33,219 nt of DNA from Candidatus Omnitrophota bacterium (GTDB taxonomy: Bacteria > Omnitrophota > Omnitrophia > Omnitrophales > Aquincolibacteriaceae). Shown here one piece after another: positions 8,897-18,393 of the stretch. A program made the position numbers and the translations under genes. The notes beneath the pieces were generated by a model that ran no database searches, was not told the origin of the DNA, and saw nothing but the letters and a program-made list of their open reading frames with translations. Numbering within the stretch: the stretch's first letter is position 1; each line of letters begins with the position of its first letter. The stretch is from assembly GCA_016196545.1 (NCBI GenBank), contig JACPXM010000028.1, positions 1 to 33,219 on the forward strand. Reading direction: 5' to 3'.

Positions 8897-10063
8897 ATGA
8901 AGGAAAAAAGGAAAAAAGCATCCGGCTCTTTTGCGGGCAAAGTCAAGAAATTGAAAAATATTCTAGGTAAGGCCTTTGGAAGAGCCTCGAAAAGACAGCC
9001 AAATGCGGTGGCGACAACGGCATCCCCGCTTCCCTTGAAAAAAGGAAAAAAGAAGCCCGGAAAGGCGGCTTCGGGTCAAAAGAGCCTTGAAAAAGATGCC
9101 AAGGACGTCCTCATTCATGAAGCGGCGCTAGAAGCCCCGGAAGAACGGCGGCGCAAGACCCGTTACCGGGATGAAGAAGGGGAGGCCGGGTCGGGGTCAT
9201 CCGACAGCGAACAGACGCTGGACCGGACCCCGATGAAAATTTATCTGACGCAGATCGAGGACATCCCTCTCCTCACTGCCGAAGAGGAAATCTCCCTGGC
9301 CGAAAAAATCCATTCTAAAAAACGCGGCGCCGAACAGGCGCGTCATCAAATGATTCGCTCCAATCTCCGGCTCGTGATTTCCATCGCCAAGCGATACAGC
9401 AATATGGGCCTTTCTTTTTCCGACCTTGTTGAGGAAGGCAATATCGGCCTCATGCGCGCCGTGGAAAAATTCAATCCCGAACGGGGGTATCGCTTTTCAA
9501 CCTATGCTTCGTGGTGGATCAAACAAGCCATTATGAGGGCCCTTTCCAATCAGGGGAAAACGATTCGAATCCCTGTCTATATGTATGACGTCATTTCCAA
9601 ATGGCGCAAAGTCCGCGACGGCCTCACACAAAAATTGAATCGCGTTCCCACGCGAAAGGAAATTGCCAAGTTGATGGAAGTGCCGGTCAATAAAATTAAA
9701 GAGATCGAAAATATCGCCGGCCGGCCGAGCTCGCTCAATGCGCCCGTGAGTCTCGACGGGTCTGCCGAACTCATTGATCTCATTCAGGACGATGAATCCC
9801 ACTCTCCCGATGTGCAAATGGGAGAGCTTTTAAAAATTGAGCGCATTCAGCGACTCCTGGATCAATTGGATGAGCGAGAACGCAGAATTCTCATCCTTCG
9901 TTTTGGGTTGGGCAATGAAGAGTCGCATACGCTGGAAGAAGTGGCTCAGGAATTTGGCATCACCCGTGAGCGTGTCCGCCAAATCGAGGCCACGGCATTG
10001 AAGAAAATCAAGCAGCTCCTGGGAAATGAAAACGACCGCCTTGAAAATTACCTTACCCCATGA
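8897..10063 (+). CDS. rpoD: RNA polymerase sigma-70 family factor (RpoD-type) with Lys-rich N-terminal extension
   Basis: Regions 2-4 present: [79 protein letters not shown]. Confidence 0.9.
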   Translation: MKEKRKKASGSFAGKVKKLKNILGKAFGRASKRQPNAVATTASPLPLKKGKKKPGKAASGQKSLEKDAKDVLIHEAALEAPEERRRKTRYRDEEGEAGSGSSDSEQTLDRTPMKIYLTQIEDIPLLTAEEEISLAEKIHSKKRGAEQARHQMIRSNLRLVISIAKRYSNMGLSFSDLVEEGNIGLMRAVEKFNPERGYRFSTYASWWIKQAIMRALSNQGKTIRIPVYMYDVISKWRKVRDGLTQKLNRVPTRKEIAKLMEVPVNKIKEIENIAGRPSSLNAPVSLDGSAELIDLIQDDESHSPDVQMGELLKIERIQRLLDQLDERERRILILRFGLGNEESHTLEEVAQEFGITRERVRQIEATALKKIKQLLGNENDRLENYLTP

Positions 10064-10584
10064 TGACGGCCCAGGATCTTAAAACCATTATACGGGATAT
10101 TCCCGACTTTCCCAAAAAGGGGATTATTTTTAAAGACATAACCCCGGTGCTTAAACATCCGGATGCCTTCCGTTATGTGGTGGATCGAATCACTGAGGAA
10201 TTTAAGCATAAAAATATTGATAAAATCGTCGGCATTGAATCCCGTGGCTTCATTTTTAGTCCGGTGCTTGCTTATAAAATGGGGTTGGGCTTTGTTCCTG
10301 TGCGCAAAAAAGGAAAATTGCCCTACAAGACTCATCAAGAAAGTTATGAACTTGAATACGGCCAGGCTGTTTTGGAGATTCATTCCGATGCGCTGGAGCC
10401 GGGATCCCGCGTGATGATTGTCGATGATTTGCTGGCGACGGGGGGAACGGCCCTCGCGGCTGCAAGGCTTGTGGAAAAACTCGGCGCTAAAGTCGAGCAG
10501 TTTGCGTTTCTTGTGGAGCTTGATTTTCTAAACGGCCGCAAAAAACTTTCCGGTTACGACGTCTTCTCACTTATTCATTATTAG
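10060..10584 (+). CDS. apt: Adenine phosphoribosyltransferase
   Basis: [26 protein letters not shown]-binding [22 protein letters not shown] overlap with rpoD stop. Confidence 0.95.
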   Translation: MMTAQDLKTIIRDIPDFPKKGIIFKDITPVLKHPDAFRYVVDRITEEFKHKNIDKIVGIESRGFIFSPVLAYKMGLGFVPVRKKGKLPYKTHQESYELEYGQAVLEIHSDALEPGSRVMIVDDLLATGGTALAAARLVEKLGAKVEQFAFLVELDFLNGRKKLSGYDVFSLIHY

Positions 10585-10621
10585 ATTAAATAAGCTCCCC
10601 TCCTGAAGTTCCGCCGATAAA

Positions 10622-10695
10622 TGCCCCCAGCCTGAATCGAACAGGCAACCCTCTCCTTAGGACGGAGATGCTCTATCCAATTGAGCTATGGGGGC
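10622..10695 (-). tRNA. tRNA-Arg (anticodon CCT)
   Basis: Minus strand GCCCCCA TA GCTC..GAGC A TCTCC GTCCTAA GGAGA .. CCTGTTCGATTCAGG TGGGGGC A folds as a cloverleaf. Confidence 0.93.
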
Positions 10696-10800
10696 CCGAA
10701 GGAAAGCTTATTATAACAGCAAGCCAAAAAAAATAAAAAATTCTCTATAAGGAAAATTCAAACCTGTGCCGATCTTTAATCTAGGACTAGGAGGCTGGCC

Positions 10801-11925
10801 ATGAAACTCTTCCAAAAATCTCTATGTTTCGCTTCTCTTTTCTTTTTTGTCTTTTCCATTTTTCATCCGTCATTTTTACAGGCGGTAGTTCCGGGCACTG
10901 AACTTGCACAGGATCTCGGCAACAGAGCTCAGGACGATACGCTCGAAATGCTTAAAAGAAGGCTGGAAAAAATCGGGAGCGCGGGTGCCCCGAGTCTTCC
11001 TGGCGCCTCCCTTGACATTTCGACACAAATCGAATCTTCCCACGAACGTCCGGCCTTGCCAAAATCTTCTCAAGCAGTTCAAAATCCCTTGCGCGCGAAC
11101 AAGGAACGGGCTCTTTTCAGTAAAGAAGAATCCATCCAGCGTGAGGCAAAGAATTTGGAAGCCTACGAAATGGAATTAAGGGAAAGGGAAAAATCCATTT
11201 ACCAGGCTCAAAGGCAACGCGCCGCATTTCACAAGGTCCGGGCACAATTTCTCAAAAAGGCCAAAGCCTTGAAAGAGCGTTTTGTCGCTCTTCATAAGGA
11301 ATTAACCCAAGAAAAAAAGAAGGCCGCCGAAACCCTTAAGGAGCTAGGAGTAAAAAATCAGGCGCTTCTTGTGAAAGAAAAGGAAATTCAAAGTCTTAAG
11401 ATGCAGGTCCAAAATCGTCAAGATTCAAAAAAGCAAATTTCGGAAATTGCAGCTGCGAAAAAAGAGCTTGAGTCTCAGCGCGCTGAATTTTCCAAGATGA
11501 AAAGTAAGTGGGAAACTGAGCGGGCCCAAAGAGAAAAAAATCTGCGCGACCAAGAAAAACGCATCCAGCAGGCTCAAGTGGCAGTGACTTCAAAGAAAAC
11601 CCTGGAGCCCTCTCAAACCGGTTTGGTTCAAAAAGAGAAAGACTTGGATCAGCGTGAAGCGATTCTCTCATTACGCGAAAAAGATATTGAGAAAACTTAC
11701 CGGTCTTTAACCCAGCAATCGCTGCAATTTCAGTCCCATATGGCCCAATGGGAAAAGAGCAAAGGCGAGCGGGAGAAATGGATTGCCGACAAAGAGATGA
11801 CGGTCGAAAAAGTGCGAACTGAGCTATTGTCTCAAATTCGGGATTTCCGAAAGGAAAAGAAAGATTGGCAGAAGCAGGTTATGAAATCTGTGAAAAAGAA
11901 TAAAGTGTCGGTTATTACCCGTTAA
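10801..11925 (+). CDS. Secreted/periplasmic coiled-coil protein (374 aa)
   Basis: SD AGGAGG; signal peptide MKLFQKSLCFASLFFFVFSIFHPSFLQA; remainder K/E/Q-rich heptad-like coiled coil. Confidence 0.8.
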   Translation: MKLFQKSLCFASLFFFVFSIFHPSFLQAVVPGTELAQDLGNRAQDDTLEMLKRRLEKIGSAGAPSLPGASLDISTQIESSHERPALPKSSQAVQNPLRANKERALFSKEESIQREAKNLEAYEMELREREKSIYQAQRQRAAFHKVRAQFLKKAKALKERFVALHKELTQEKKKAAETLKELGVKNQALLVKEKEIQSLKMQVQNRQDSKKQISEIAAAKKELESQRAEFSKMKSKWETERAQREKNLRDQEKRIQQAQVAVTSKKTLEPSQTGLVQKEKDLDQREAILSLREKDIEKTYRSLTQQSLQFQSHMAQWEKSKGEREKWIADKEMTVEKVRTELLSQIRDFRKEKKDWQKQVMKSVKKNKVSVITR

Positions 11926-12045
11926 TCGATTTTAGTCATTCTTACTGGGCCCTTCTGCTATAAAAAACGGTTTTCAAACGAAGGGTGCCTATCCATCCGT
12001 TCATGCAATTTTCATTCTCCCGGCAACCTCCCCCACACCACCTTC

Positions 12046-12084
12046 CCACACCCGGAGTGTAAAAACCTTTCACACCGGGTGTGG
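12046..12084. repeat. Hairpin ccacacccgg / ccgggtgtgg
   Basis: Perfect 10-bp arms 12046-12055 and 12075-12084; the 3' word cacaccgggtgtgg recurs at 28445-28458. Confidence 0.65.
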
Positions 12085-12148
12085 TGGGGGCTGTGGCGGA
12101 TTCCGTCGCCCTCAACCATGAAAAATGTACAACGCTAGCAAACCTGCC

Positions 12149-12177
12149 TTGACATAACTCTTTGTCCATGCTAGTGT
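12149..12177 (+). promoter_or_regulatory. Sigma70-type promoter for the giant coiled-coil gene
   Basis: TTGACA (12149-12154), 17-nt spacer, TAGTGT (12172-12177), just upstream of ATG 12199. Confidence 0.5.
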
Positions 12178-12198
12178 AACCCATAGTTTTTCACCTTC

Positions 12199-15100
12199 AT
12201 GATTAATCGAAAAATCCGGCTTATTTCAGTCCCTGTAGTTTTAATTCCACTCATCCTTTCAGATTTCTCTCTCTTAGCCCAAGAACCTTTTTCGCCTCCC
12301 GTCGCTGAATTTGCTCGAGAAATTGCGGATTTTGAAGCGGCTAAACGCCGCTGGGAACAAGACCGAAAAATAGAGTTAACGCGCATTCAGGAAAAGGAGA
12401 GCCAGCTGGATCAAATCAAACAGTCCCTTCTTCAGAAAATTCAGCAATTTCGCCAAGACCAAGAGCAGTGGGAGCGCGAGAAAAAAGAAGCAGCGGCTAT
12501 CCGTCAAAAGGCAGGAGAGGAACAGAAACGTTGGAGCACGCAGGAATCCCGCGAGAAGGCGCTGGAACAGGAAGGAACGCGCCTAGAGGATTTAAGAAAG
12601 AAACTCGACCGAGAACGCCAAGCTTTTGAATCCCGGCTCGCCCAAAAGGAAATGGCCGTCGAGGCTCAAATTTCAAGCAAAGAAAAAATCCTTGAGGCGG
12701 AAATTGTAACGCAGCAAAAGCGCTTCGAAAGCGAAAAAAAGGACCTTGTCGGAAAACAGCTCGAACTGCGCACGGCCTTGCAGGCTACGAATCTTGACCT
12801 CCAGAAGAAAGATGAAGAGATCCTTGCTTTAAAGCGATCCCTCGCCGAAATCCGCCAGGAACTTTTGACTAAGGAAAATGCTCGAACCAAGGAAATTGCC
12901 AGTCAGGCGGATAGGCTTCGCAGTCAAGAACTTAAGATTCGCGAAGCCCAAACACGCCTTGTTGCGGAACGGGAAAAATTAGAATCGGAAAAGCAGAAAC
13001 TTGGAGAACAGCAGGCGGCTCAAGCCCAAGCCCGAAATCGTAAGCAGACGCAGGAACTATCCGAGCAATCCCGTCGTCTCAGTCAGCAACAGGCCTTGCT
13101 GGACAAAAAAGCCGCGGAGTTCGAAAAACAAAAAGAGGATTGGGACATTAAATTCGGGCAGCTCAATAAAAGCCGAGACCGACTCTTGGAGAAAGAGCGT
13201 CAGTTTGTGGAAAAGCAGAATACTTTACAAATAGAACGCTCCCAGATGGACCGCATGAAGCAACAATTGCTTCAAGCTGTTTCTGATTTGACCCAGCAAA
13301 AAGAAAAATTTGCAGCAGAAAAGGCGGGGTCAAATCTTAGCGCCCAAAAACAAGTCATCCTTTCCAAAAGTGCCGAAATGGATCGCAAAGAAACACAGAT
13401 GCAATTAAAGGAGAAAGGACTTTTAGAAAAGGAGCAAGTATTTCAGGCTCAAGAGCAGGAGTTTCTTCAGAAGAAAAATGAGCTTGAGATGCGTGAACAG
13501 GATTTGAATAAGAGGCAAGAGACGCTCGCCTCTCAAGAGAAGGCATGGCTTCTGAATCGGGATGAGGTTCGTAAAGATTTAATGACGCGGGATCAAGCGC
13601 TTAAACAACTCGAGGAAACTTATGGGTCAAAAGTGGGCAATTTGGTTGCGCGCGAAAAACAGGTGGAGGAATTAAAGGCCCAGCTTGAAATACAAAAAGC
13701 GGATTTTACGAAACAAGAAAAAGATATCGCGCTCCGACGGGAAGCTGTGATTGCACAGGAATCGCAGTTTCAGCAAAAAATGACCACTTCCCAACAGGAA
13801 CAAAGTCAATGGAAACAGGACGCCGCGGCACGGCTTGAAAGACTCAAGGCCGATCAACTCGCGTTAAAACAAGAAAGAGACCGGTTTGTTCAAGATCAGC
13901 TTCTCATTCGTGAAGATCAAGCAAAGTTGGATTTGCTTCGAAAAAATCTCGAGCAATACGAAAAAGCTTTAAAAGAACGGGAAAGTGAAATTGCGGGAAT
14001 GGAAGTAACGGCGGCTACTTCGCAAAAAGGGTTAGAAGACGAAAAAAACCGTTATAACCATGAAATTGAAATTGAACGTGCGGCGATCGAGGAGCAAAGG
14101 CGTTTGCTGAACCAAAAATCTCAAACCCTTGAGGAAAAGATAAAGCTCATCGAAGAACGCCAAGATTCGTTGACTCGCGCTGAAGTTAAAATGGTCGAAG
14201 ATAAAAAGCGGACTCAAGAAGAAGTGGATGAGATAAAAAAAGATGCCGAACGTTTTATGACGCAAAAAGGACTGGAGATTCAATCCCAAACGGAGGTTCT
14301 TGCCCGGAAAGAACAGGAGCTTGCCTCCCAAGGGGTTCTCTTTGAAAAGCAAAAACTAAATTTTGAACAGGTTGCACTATCTCAGCAAAAGGAAAGCCAG
14401 CGTCTCCAAGCGGAGGATGCTAGACTCAAGGCAGCGATTCTTGAACAGATGCAAATTCAAAAGCGCCTTTCCGAAGAGCAAAATCGTTTAAGTCAGCAAT
14501 CGGTGATTTTGGAGGAAGAACGCGAAAAATTAGACAAAGCGAGAGAAGGGCTTAATCAACAGCTTGCCTCCCTTCAGGCGTCCCAAATAAATGTGCAGGA
14601 GGAAACAAAAAAACTTGCGGCCGACCGGACGGCGCTTGAAAGTTTTGCTTCCGAATTGGGCCGTGAGAAAGACCGTCAGGCCGCGGAGGGTGAGAAATTA
14701 GCATGGGAATCGGGCCAGATCGAGGAGGCCCGAAATTCGCTCGAAGTAAAAACCGCGGAATGGAATGAGATGGTTTTAAGAGGAGAGTTGGATAAAAAGG
14801 CGTTTGAAGTTTGGCGCAGTCAAGAGGAGGAGCGGCTCGGTGAAATGCACGCGTTCCTGAACCAGGAAGGCCCGCGCCTCAAGATTTGGGACCATGAGCT
14901 CAAAGAAGAGCAGCGACGATTACAAGGTCAATCCGCTGCAATTGAGCTAAGCCAGAAAAAATTTGAAGAAGATTTCAAAAAACTTCAAGCCGAACGCGCA
15001 TTGCTTGAAATCTTGAAGGTGGAATTAGCCCAAGAAAATAGCCGGCAAGACAGCGTACGCTTAGAAATTGCCCAATTGACCAATGGAGTGAAGGCCCAAG

Positions 15101-18100
15101 AAACCCTGATTCAAGCGAAGGCAAAAGAGTTGGGTGAGAAGGAAATGGCCGTGACTGCCCAAACGGCCGCGCTCGATGAGGATCGTCAAAAACTTTCTCT
15201 GGCTCAAAAACAACTTCAAGAAAAAATCAAGGTTCTTGAAAATCAAAATCAGGAAATTCAAGACAAAAAAGCGGCTTTTGATATTGAGAAAAACCATCAT
15301 GCAGAAGAAAAAGCATCCTGGGCCTTAAACCGGCAAGTTCAACTGGAGGAAATACAAAAGAAAGACCAAGCACTCAGAGCGCGTGAGACCACAGCAGCTC
15401 AAAGTCTTCAGAAGGTCCAAGCGACCCAGGCGGCCTTTGAAACTCAAAAAAGTAATTTCATCGCCACCTCGGCACAAAAAGAAGAAGCGCTGAATCAAAG
15501 GGAGCAGGATCTTGCAGTCCAGGCCGCCCGCCTCACCGAGAAAAGAAAAAAATTGGATAATGACCGCCTTGGCTTGTTGGACGAACGCCGTCAAGTTGAG
15601 GCGCTTCAGAAAAAAATCCAGGAGGGAGAATATTCCTTGAGTTTGACCCAAGAATCCCTGGATGGTGAACGGCTTAAATTTGCAGATGAGAAACAAAGGT
15701 TTGAAAATGAATTTGCGAGCTTGAATGCCGGGAAATTGGCGTTGGATGAAACCCAAAAAGCGCTCGAAGCAGCGAAAATGGAGCTGGAATCCCAGAAATT
15801 AACGATGGCCCGTGATAGTGCCGAGCAAGAAAGGCTGGCCGCTGAGATTCGCAAGTCCCTGGGAATTGAAGCCCAGCAATTAAGAGAGGCTCGGGAGGCC
15901 TTTGAAGGTCAAAAAGCGGCTTGGCAGGAACAAAAATCGAAAGAAGAAACCGCTTTTGCAGCGCGTGAATTGGAATTTCAAAATCGGGCGAAGACCATTG
16001 CACCCCAGGAAGCTCAGATTGAACAAGGATTGGCCGAGCTCAATCGCCAGCGTTCCGAGCTGGCTATGGAGCGGCAAAGATTTGAAGAGGAGAAGGCCTC
16101 CGTAGAACTTAACCGAAAATCACAGGCCGAAGAATGGACGCGCAAAAGCCAGGATCTCAATGAGCGCGAAAAAGAATTAACCTTGCGTTTTGAGGAACTT
16201 AATCAAAAGCTCGCTTCTGTTGTGACAAGAGAAAAAGAAATCGATCAAACGGCGGAATGGGTGAAAAGCGAACGACCCCGTCTGGAGGAAATAAAAAAGA
16301 ATCTGGAACTTCAGGAGCAATCCTTTTCCCTGCGAAGAACCCAAGACTCCGATTTGATGTTGAAAAGGCAGGAAGAACTCAGGCTTCAGGAAACACAAAG
16401 GATGGCTTCCAAGGAAGCGCTTGGCAAAGAGCTTCGCGAATTTGAGGTCCGTAAACAGGCATTGGAATCTCAAATCTCAGAAAAAGAAGCGGTTTTAAAC
16501 AAGAAGGAAGAGGAGCTAAAGACCGAGCAGCTTCGGTTTTTGGAGTCCCAAAAATTGCTCGCCGACCAAAGTTATTCCCTTCAAGATGAACAGTCAAAAA
16601 TTCAAGAGGAGCAGAAACGTTTAGGGATCGAGCAGCAGGCGGTATCTCAAATTAAAGAAGATCTGGCTCAGGAACGTTCTGCGCTTCAGGCCCAGAGGGC
16701 GCAATTCCTGGGGGAATCCGAGAAATGGAAATCCGCAAAGGCCGCCTTAGATTTAGAAATGCAAAAACTTGCGGAGGCCCAGCGTTTTTTTGAAACTGAG
16801 AAATCCAATTGGCAGCTTCGCATGGCCGAGGAACAAAACAAAATTTCTGCGGGCCGAAGCGGAATTGAAGAAGCGAAGCGCCAGCTTGAAATCGAAAATC
16901 AAAACTTGGCCGAGATCCGCCGCGCTTATGAAGGTCAAGCCTCGCAGACGGAGGCTGGATTTAAGCAGCTTCAACTTGAGCGAAGTGATCTTAAAAATTT
17001 ACACACCCAATTTGATCAGGAGCGGGCTCAATTGGATTTGGTAAAGACAGATCTGGAAACTGAAAAGGAGCGTCTCCGTAAAGCTCAGGCAGCGCTTCAA
17101 CAGCAAACGGTCGAGAGGGATCAGCAAATCTTTCTGATGAATCAGGAAAAGGAATCTTTGCTTGCGGGGATACGTCTTAAGGAGGCGGAATTTGTTCAAG
17201 CCCAGGAGGATTTGAGAAATCAAAAGGCGCTGCTTGAAAAAGACCGGCTCCAATGGGAGCAGGGCAAGAAACAGGAACAAACAGCCCTCGAGATTCGGGA
17301 ACGCCAAATCGAGCAAAAAGCCACAGCGATTTCAAATCTTGAGCGCCAAATCGCGGAGGAGAAGACCTGGGTTGAAAAATCAAGGGTGGACGCCCTCCGG
17401 CTTGAGGAAGACAGAAAACTTTGGGAGGGTCAAAAACAGGTCTTGCAATCGGAGAAAATGAATCAGGAGCAAGCCTTCCGGGAGTTGAGGCTTCAGTTAG
17501 AATCGGAGCGCAGGGCCTTTGAGGCAGAAAAAACCGCCGTAACGGATTCTTATCAGAAATTGGAAACGGAAAGGGCGTCCATGGAGGCAGTAAGAACAAA
17601 AATCGAGCAGGAAAAGTCGGCCTGGCAAACTAAATCTACGGCAGACTTACAGGCCCTTTCTTCCCGCGCTCAGGATCTTGACCGGCGCCAGAGCGAATTA
17701 ATGTCGCAAGAGCAGTCCCTTCGAAGCGAAAAAGCGGCTTTGGATCAGGAAAAGGTAACGCTTGAACGGGAAAAGGCCGTCATCGGCGGATTGCGCGGGG
17801 AGCTTCCCATGGAGCAAGTGCGTACCTTGGAAAAAGAGATGGAACGCTGGCGCCTAGTGGAAAGCGGCTGGCTTTCTAAAAAGCAAGCCATGGAGCAACA
17901 GGAGCGACAATTGGAATTGGAGCGGATTCAATTCGAAAAGGATAAGGCGCGCTTTCAAGAGGATAAGGTGCATGATCGTTTATCCCTGGAGCGAAATCTT
18001 TCCGATTCCGAGCGGAAACAAACTCTCCTTGCGAGCCGGGAGCAGGAATTGAAATCTCTCAAAGACTTGATTCAACAAGAATGGGCAACCGTCCGAAAAC

Positions 18101-18258
18101 GCGAGGCGGACTTGGAGTTATTGAAAAAAACTGTTCTTGAAGATAGGGAACGGGAAAAAGCACGCCTTTTAGAGTGGGATGGACGGCTTAGAGACAAGGA
18201 AAGACAGAATCTTATCAGTGCATCGGCAACCCCAACCCCAGACTTCCTAAATCGCTAA
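12199..18258 (+). CDS. Giant secreted coiled-coil protein (2019 aa)
   Basis: Single uninterrupted 6-kb ORF; signal peptide-like MINRKIRLISVPVVLIPLILSDFSLLAQ; then about 1950 aa of E/K/Q/R/L-rich coiled coil with recurring EKxxW motifs. Confidence 0.88.
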   Translation: MINRKIRLISVPVVLIPLILSDFSLLAQEPFSPPVAEFAREIADFEAAKRRWEQDRKIELTRIQEKESQLDQIKQSLLQKIQQFRQDQEQWEREKKEAAAIRQKAGEEQKRWSTQESREKALEQEGTRLEDLRKKLDRERQAFESRLAQKEMAVEAQISSKEKILEAEIVTQQKRFESEKKDLVGKQLELRTALQATNLDLQKKDEEILALKRSLAEIRQELLTKENARTKEIASQADRLRSQELKIREAQTRLVAEREKLESEKQKLGEQQAAQAQARNRKQTQELSEQSRRLSQQQALLDKKAAEFEKQKEDWDIKFGQLNKSRDRLLEKERQFVEKQNTLQIERSQMDRMKQQLLQAVSDLTQQKEKFAAEKAGSNLSAQKQVILSKSAEMDRKETQMQLKEKGLLEKEQVFQAQEQEFLQKKNELEMREQDLNKRQETLASQEKAWLLNRDEVRKDLMTRDQALKQLEETYGSKVGNLVAREKQVEELKAQLEIQKADFTKQEKDIALRREAVIAQESQFQQKMTTSQQEQSQWKQDAAARLERLKADQLALKQERDRFVQDQLLIREDQAKLDLLRKNLEQYEKALKERESEIAGMEVTAATSQKGLEDEKNRYNHEIEIERAAIEEQRRLLNQKSQTLEEKIKLIEERQDSLTRAEVKMVEDKKRTQEEVDEIKKDAERFMTQKGLEIQSQTEVLARKEQELASQGVLFEKQKLNFEQVALSQQKESQRLQAEDARLKAAILEQMQIQKRLSEEQNRLSQQSVILEEEREKLDKAREGLNQQLASLQASQINVQEETKKLAADRTALESFASELGREKDRQAAEGEKLAWESGQIEEARNSLEVKTAEWNEMVLRGELDKKAFEVWRSQEEERLGEMHAFLNQEGPRLKIWDHELKEEQRRLQGQSAAIELSQKKFEEDFKKLQAERALLEILKVELAQENSRQDSVRLEIAQLTNGVKAQETLIQAKAKELGEKEMAVTAQTAALDEDRQKLSLAQKQLQEKIKVLENQNQEIQDKKAAFDIEKNHHAEEKASWALNRQVQLEEIQKKDQALRARETTAAQSLQKVQATQAAFETQKSNFIATSAQKEEALNQREQDLAVQAARLTEKRKKLDNDRLGLLDERRQVEALQKKIQEGEYSLSLTQESLDGERLKFADEKQRFENEFASLNAGKLALDETQKALEAAKMELESQKLTMARDSAEQERLAAEIRKSLGIEAQQLREAREAFEGQKAAWQEQKSKEETAFAARELEFQNRAKTIAPQEAQIEQGLAELNRQRSELAMERQRFEEEKASVELNRKSQAEEWTRKSQDLNEREKELTLRFEELNQKLASVVTREKEIDQTAEWVKSERPRLEEIKKNLELQEQSFSLRRTQDSDLMLKRQEELRLQETQRMASKEALGKELREFEVRKQALESQISEKEAVLNKKEEELKTEQLRFLESQKLLADQSYSLQDEQSKIQEEQKRLGIEQQAVSQIKEDLAQERSALQAQRAQFLGESEKWKSAKAALDLEMQKLAEAQRFFETEKSNWQLRMAEEQNKISAGRSGIEEAKRQLEIENQNLAEIRRAYEGQASQTEAGFKQLQLERSDLKNLHTQFDQERAQLDLVKTDLETEKERLRKAQAALQQQTVERDQQIFLMNQEKESLLAGIRLKEAEFVQAQEDLRNQKALLEKDRLQWEQGKKQEQTALEIRERQIEQKATAISNLERQIAEEKTWVEKSRVDALRLEEDRKLWEGQKQVLQSEKMNQEQAFRELRLQLESERRAFEAEKTAVTDSYQKLETERASMEAVRTKIEQEKSAWQTKSTADLQALSSRAQDLDRRQSELMSQEQSLRSEKAALDQEKVTLEREKAVIGGLRGELPMEQVRTLEKEMERWRLVESGWLSKKQAMEQQERQLELERIQFEKDKARFQEDKVHDRLSLERNLSDSERKQTLLASREQELKSLKDLIQQEWATVRKREADLELLKKTVLEDREREKARLLEWDGRLRDKERQNLISASATPTPDFLNR

Positions 18259-18267
18259 AATAAGCCC

Positions 18268-18296
18268 TTGACAGGGTAAAGTTTTTTACCTACTAT
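18268..18296 (+). promoter_or_regulatory. Sigma70-type promoter of the porin gene with dyad spacer
   Basis: TTGACA (18268-18273), 17-nt spacer gggtaaagttttttacc, TACTAT (18291-18296); spacer contains ggtaaa-gttt-tttacc. Confidence 0.65.
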
Positions 18297-18393
18297 GCCG
18301 AAACAAGTTAGCAAGGTGAAGCATCTCTTATCGAATCAATATAGGCTTTATCAACCACAAGCAGGTTTAACCAACATCAAGGGGGGCGAAGAA

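Noticed and set aside
11942-12184. 80-aa minus-strand ORF between the two coiled-coil genes
   Set aside because: Contains the promoter and hairpin repeats; no SD or domain; likely spurious.
12666-17599. Many minus-strand ORFs opposite the giant coiled-coil gene
   Set aside because: They are shadows of a biased K/E/Q-rich coding strand; translations are F/L/S-rich low-complexity with no recognisable domains, and the plus-strand ORF is uninterrupted for 6 kb.
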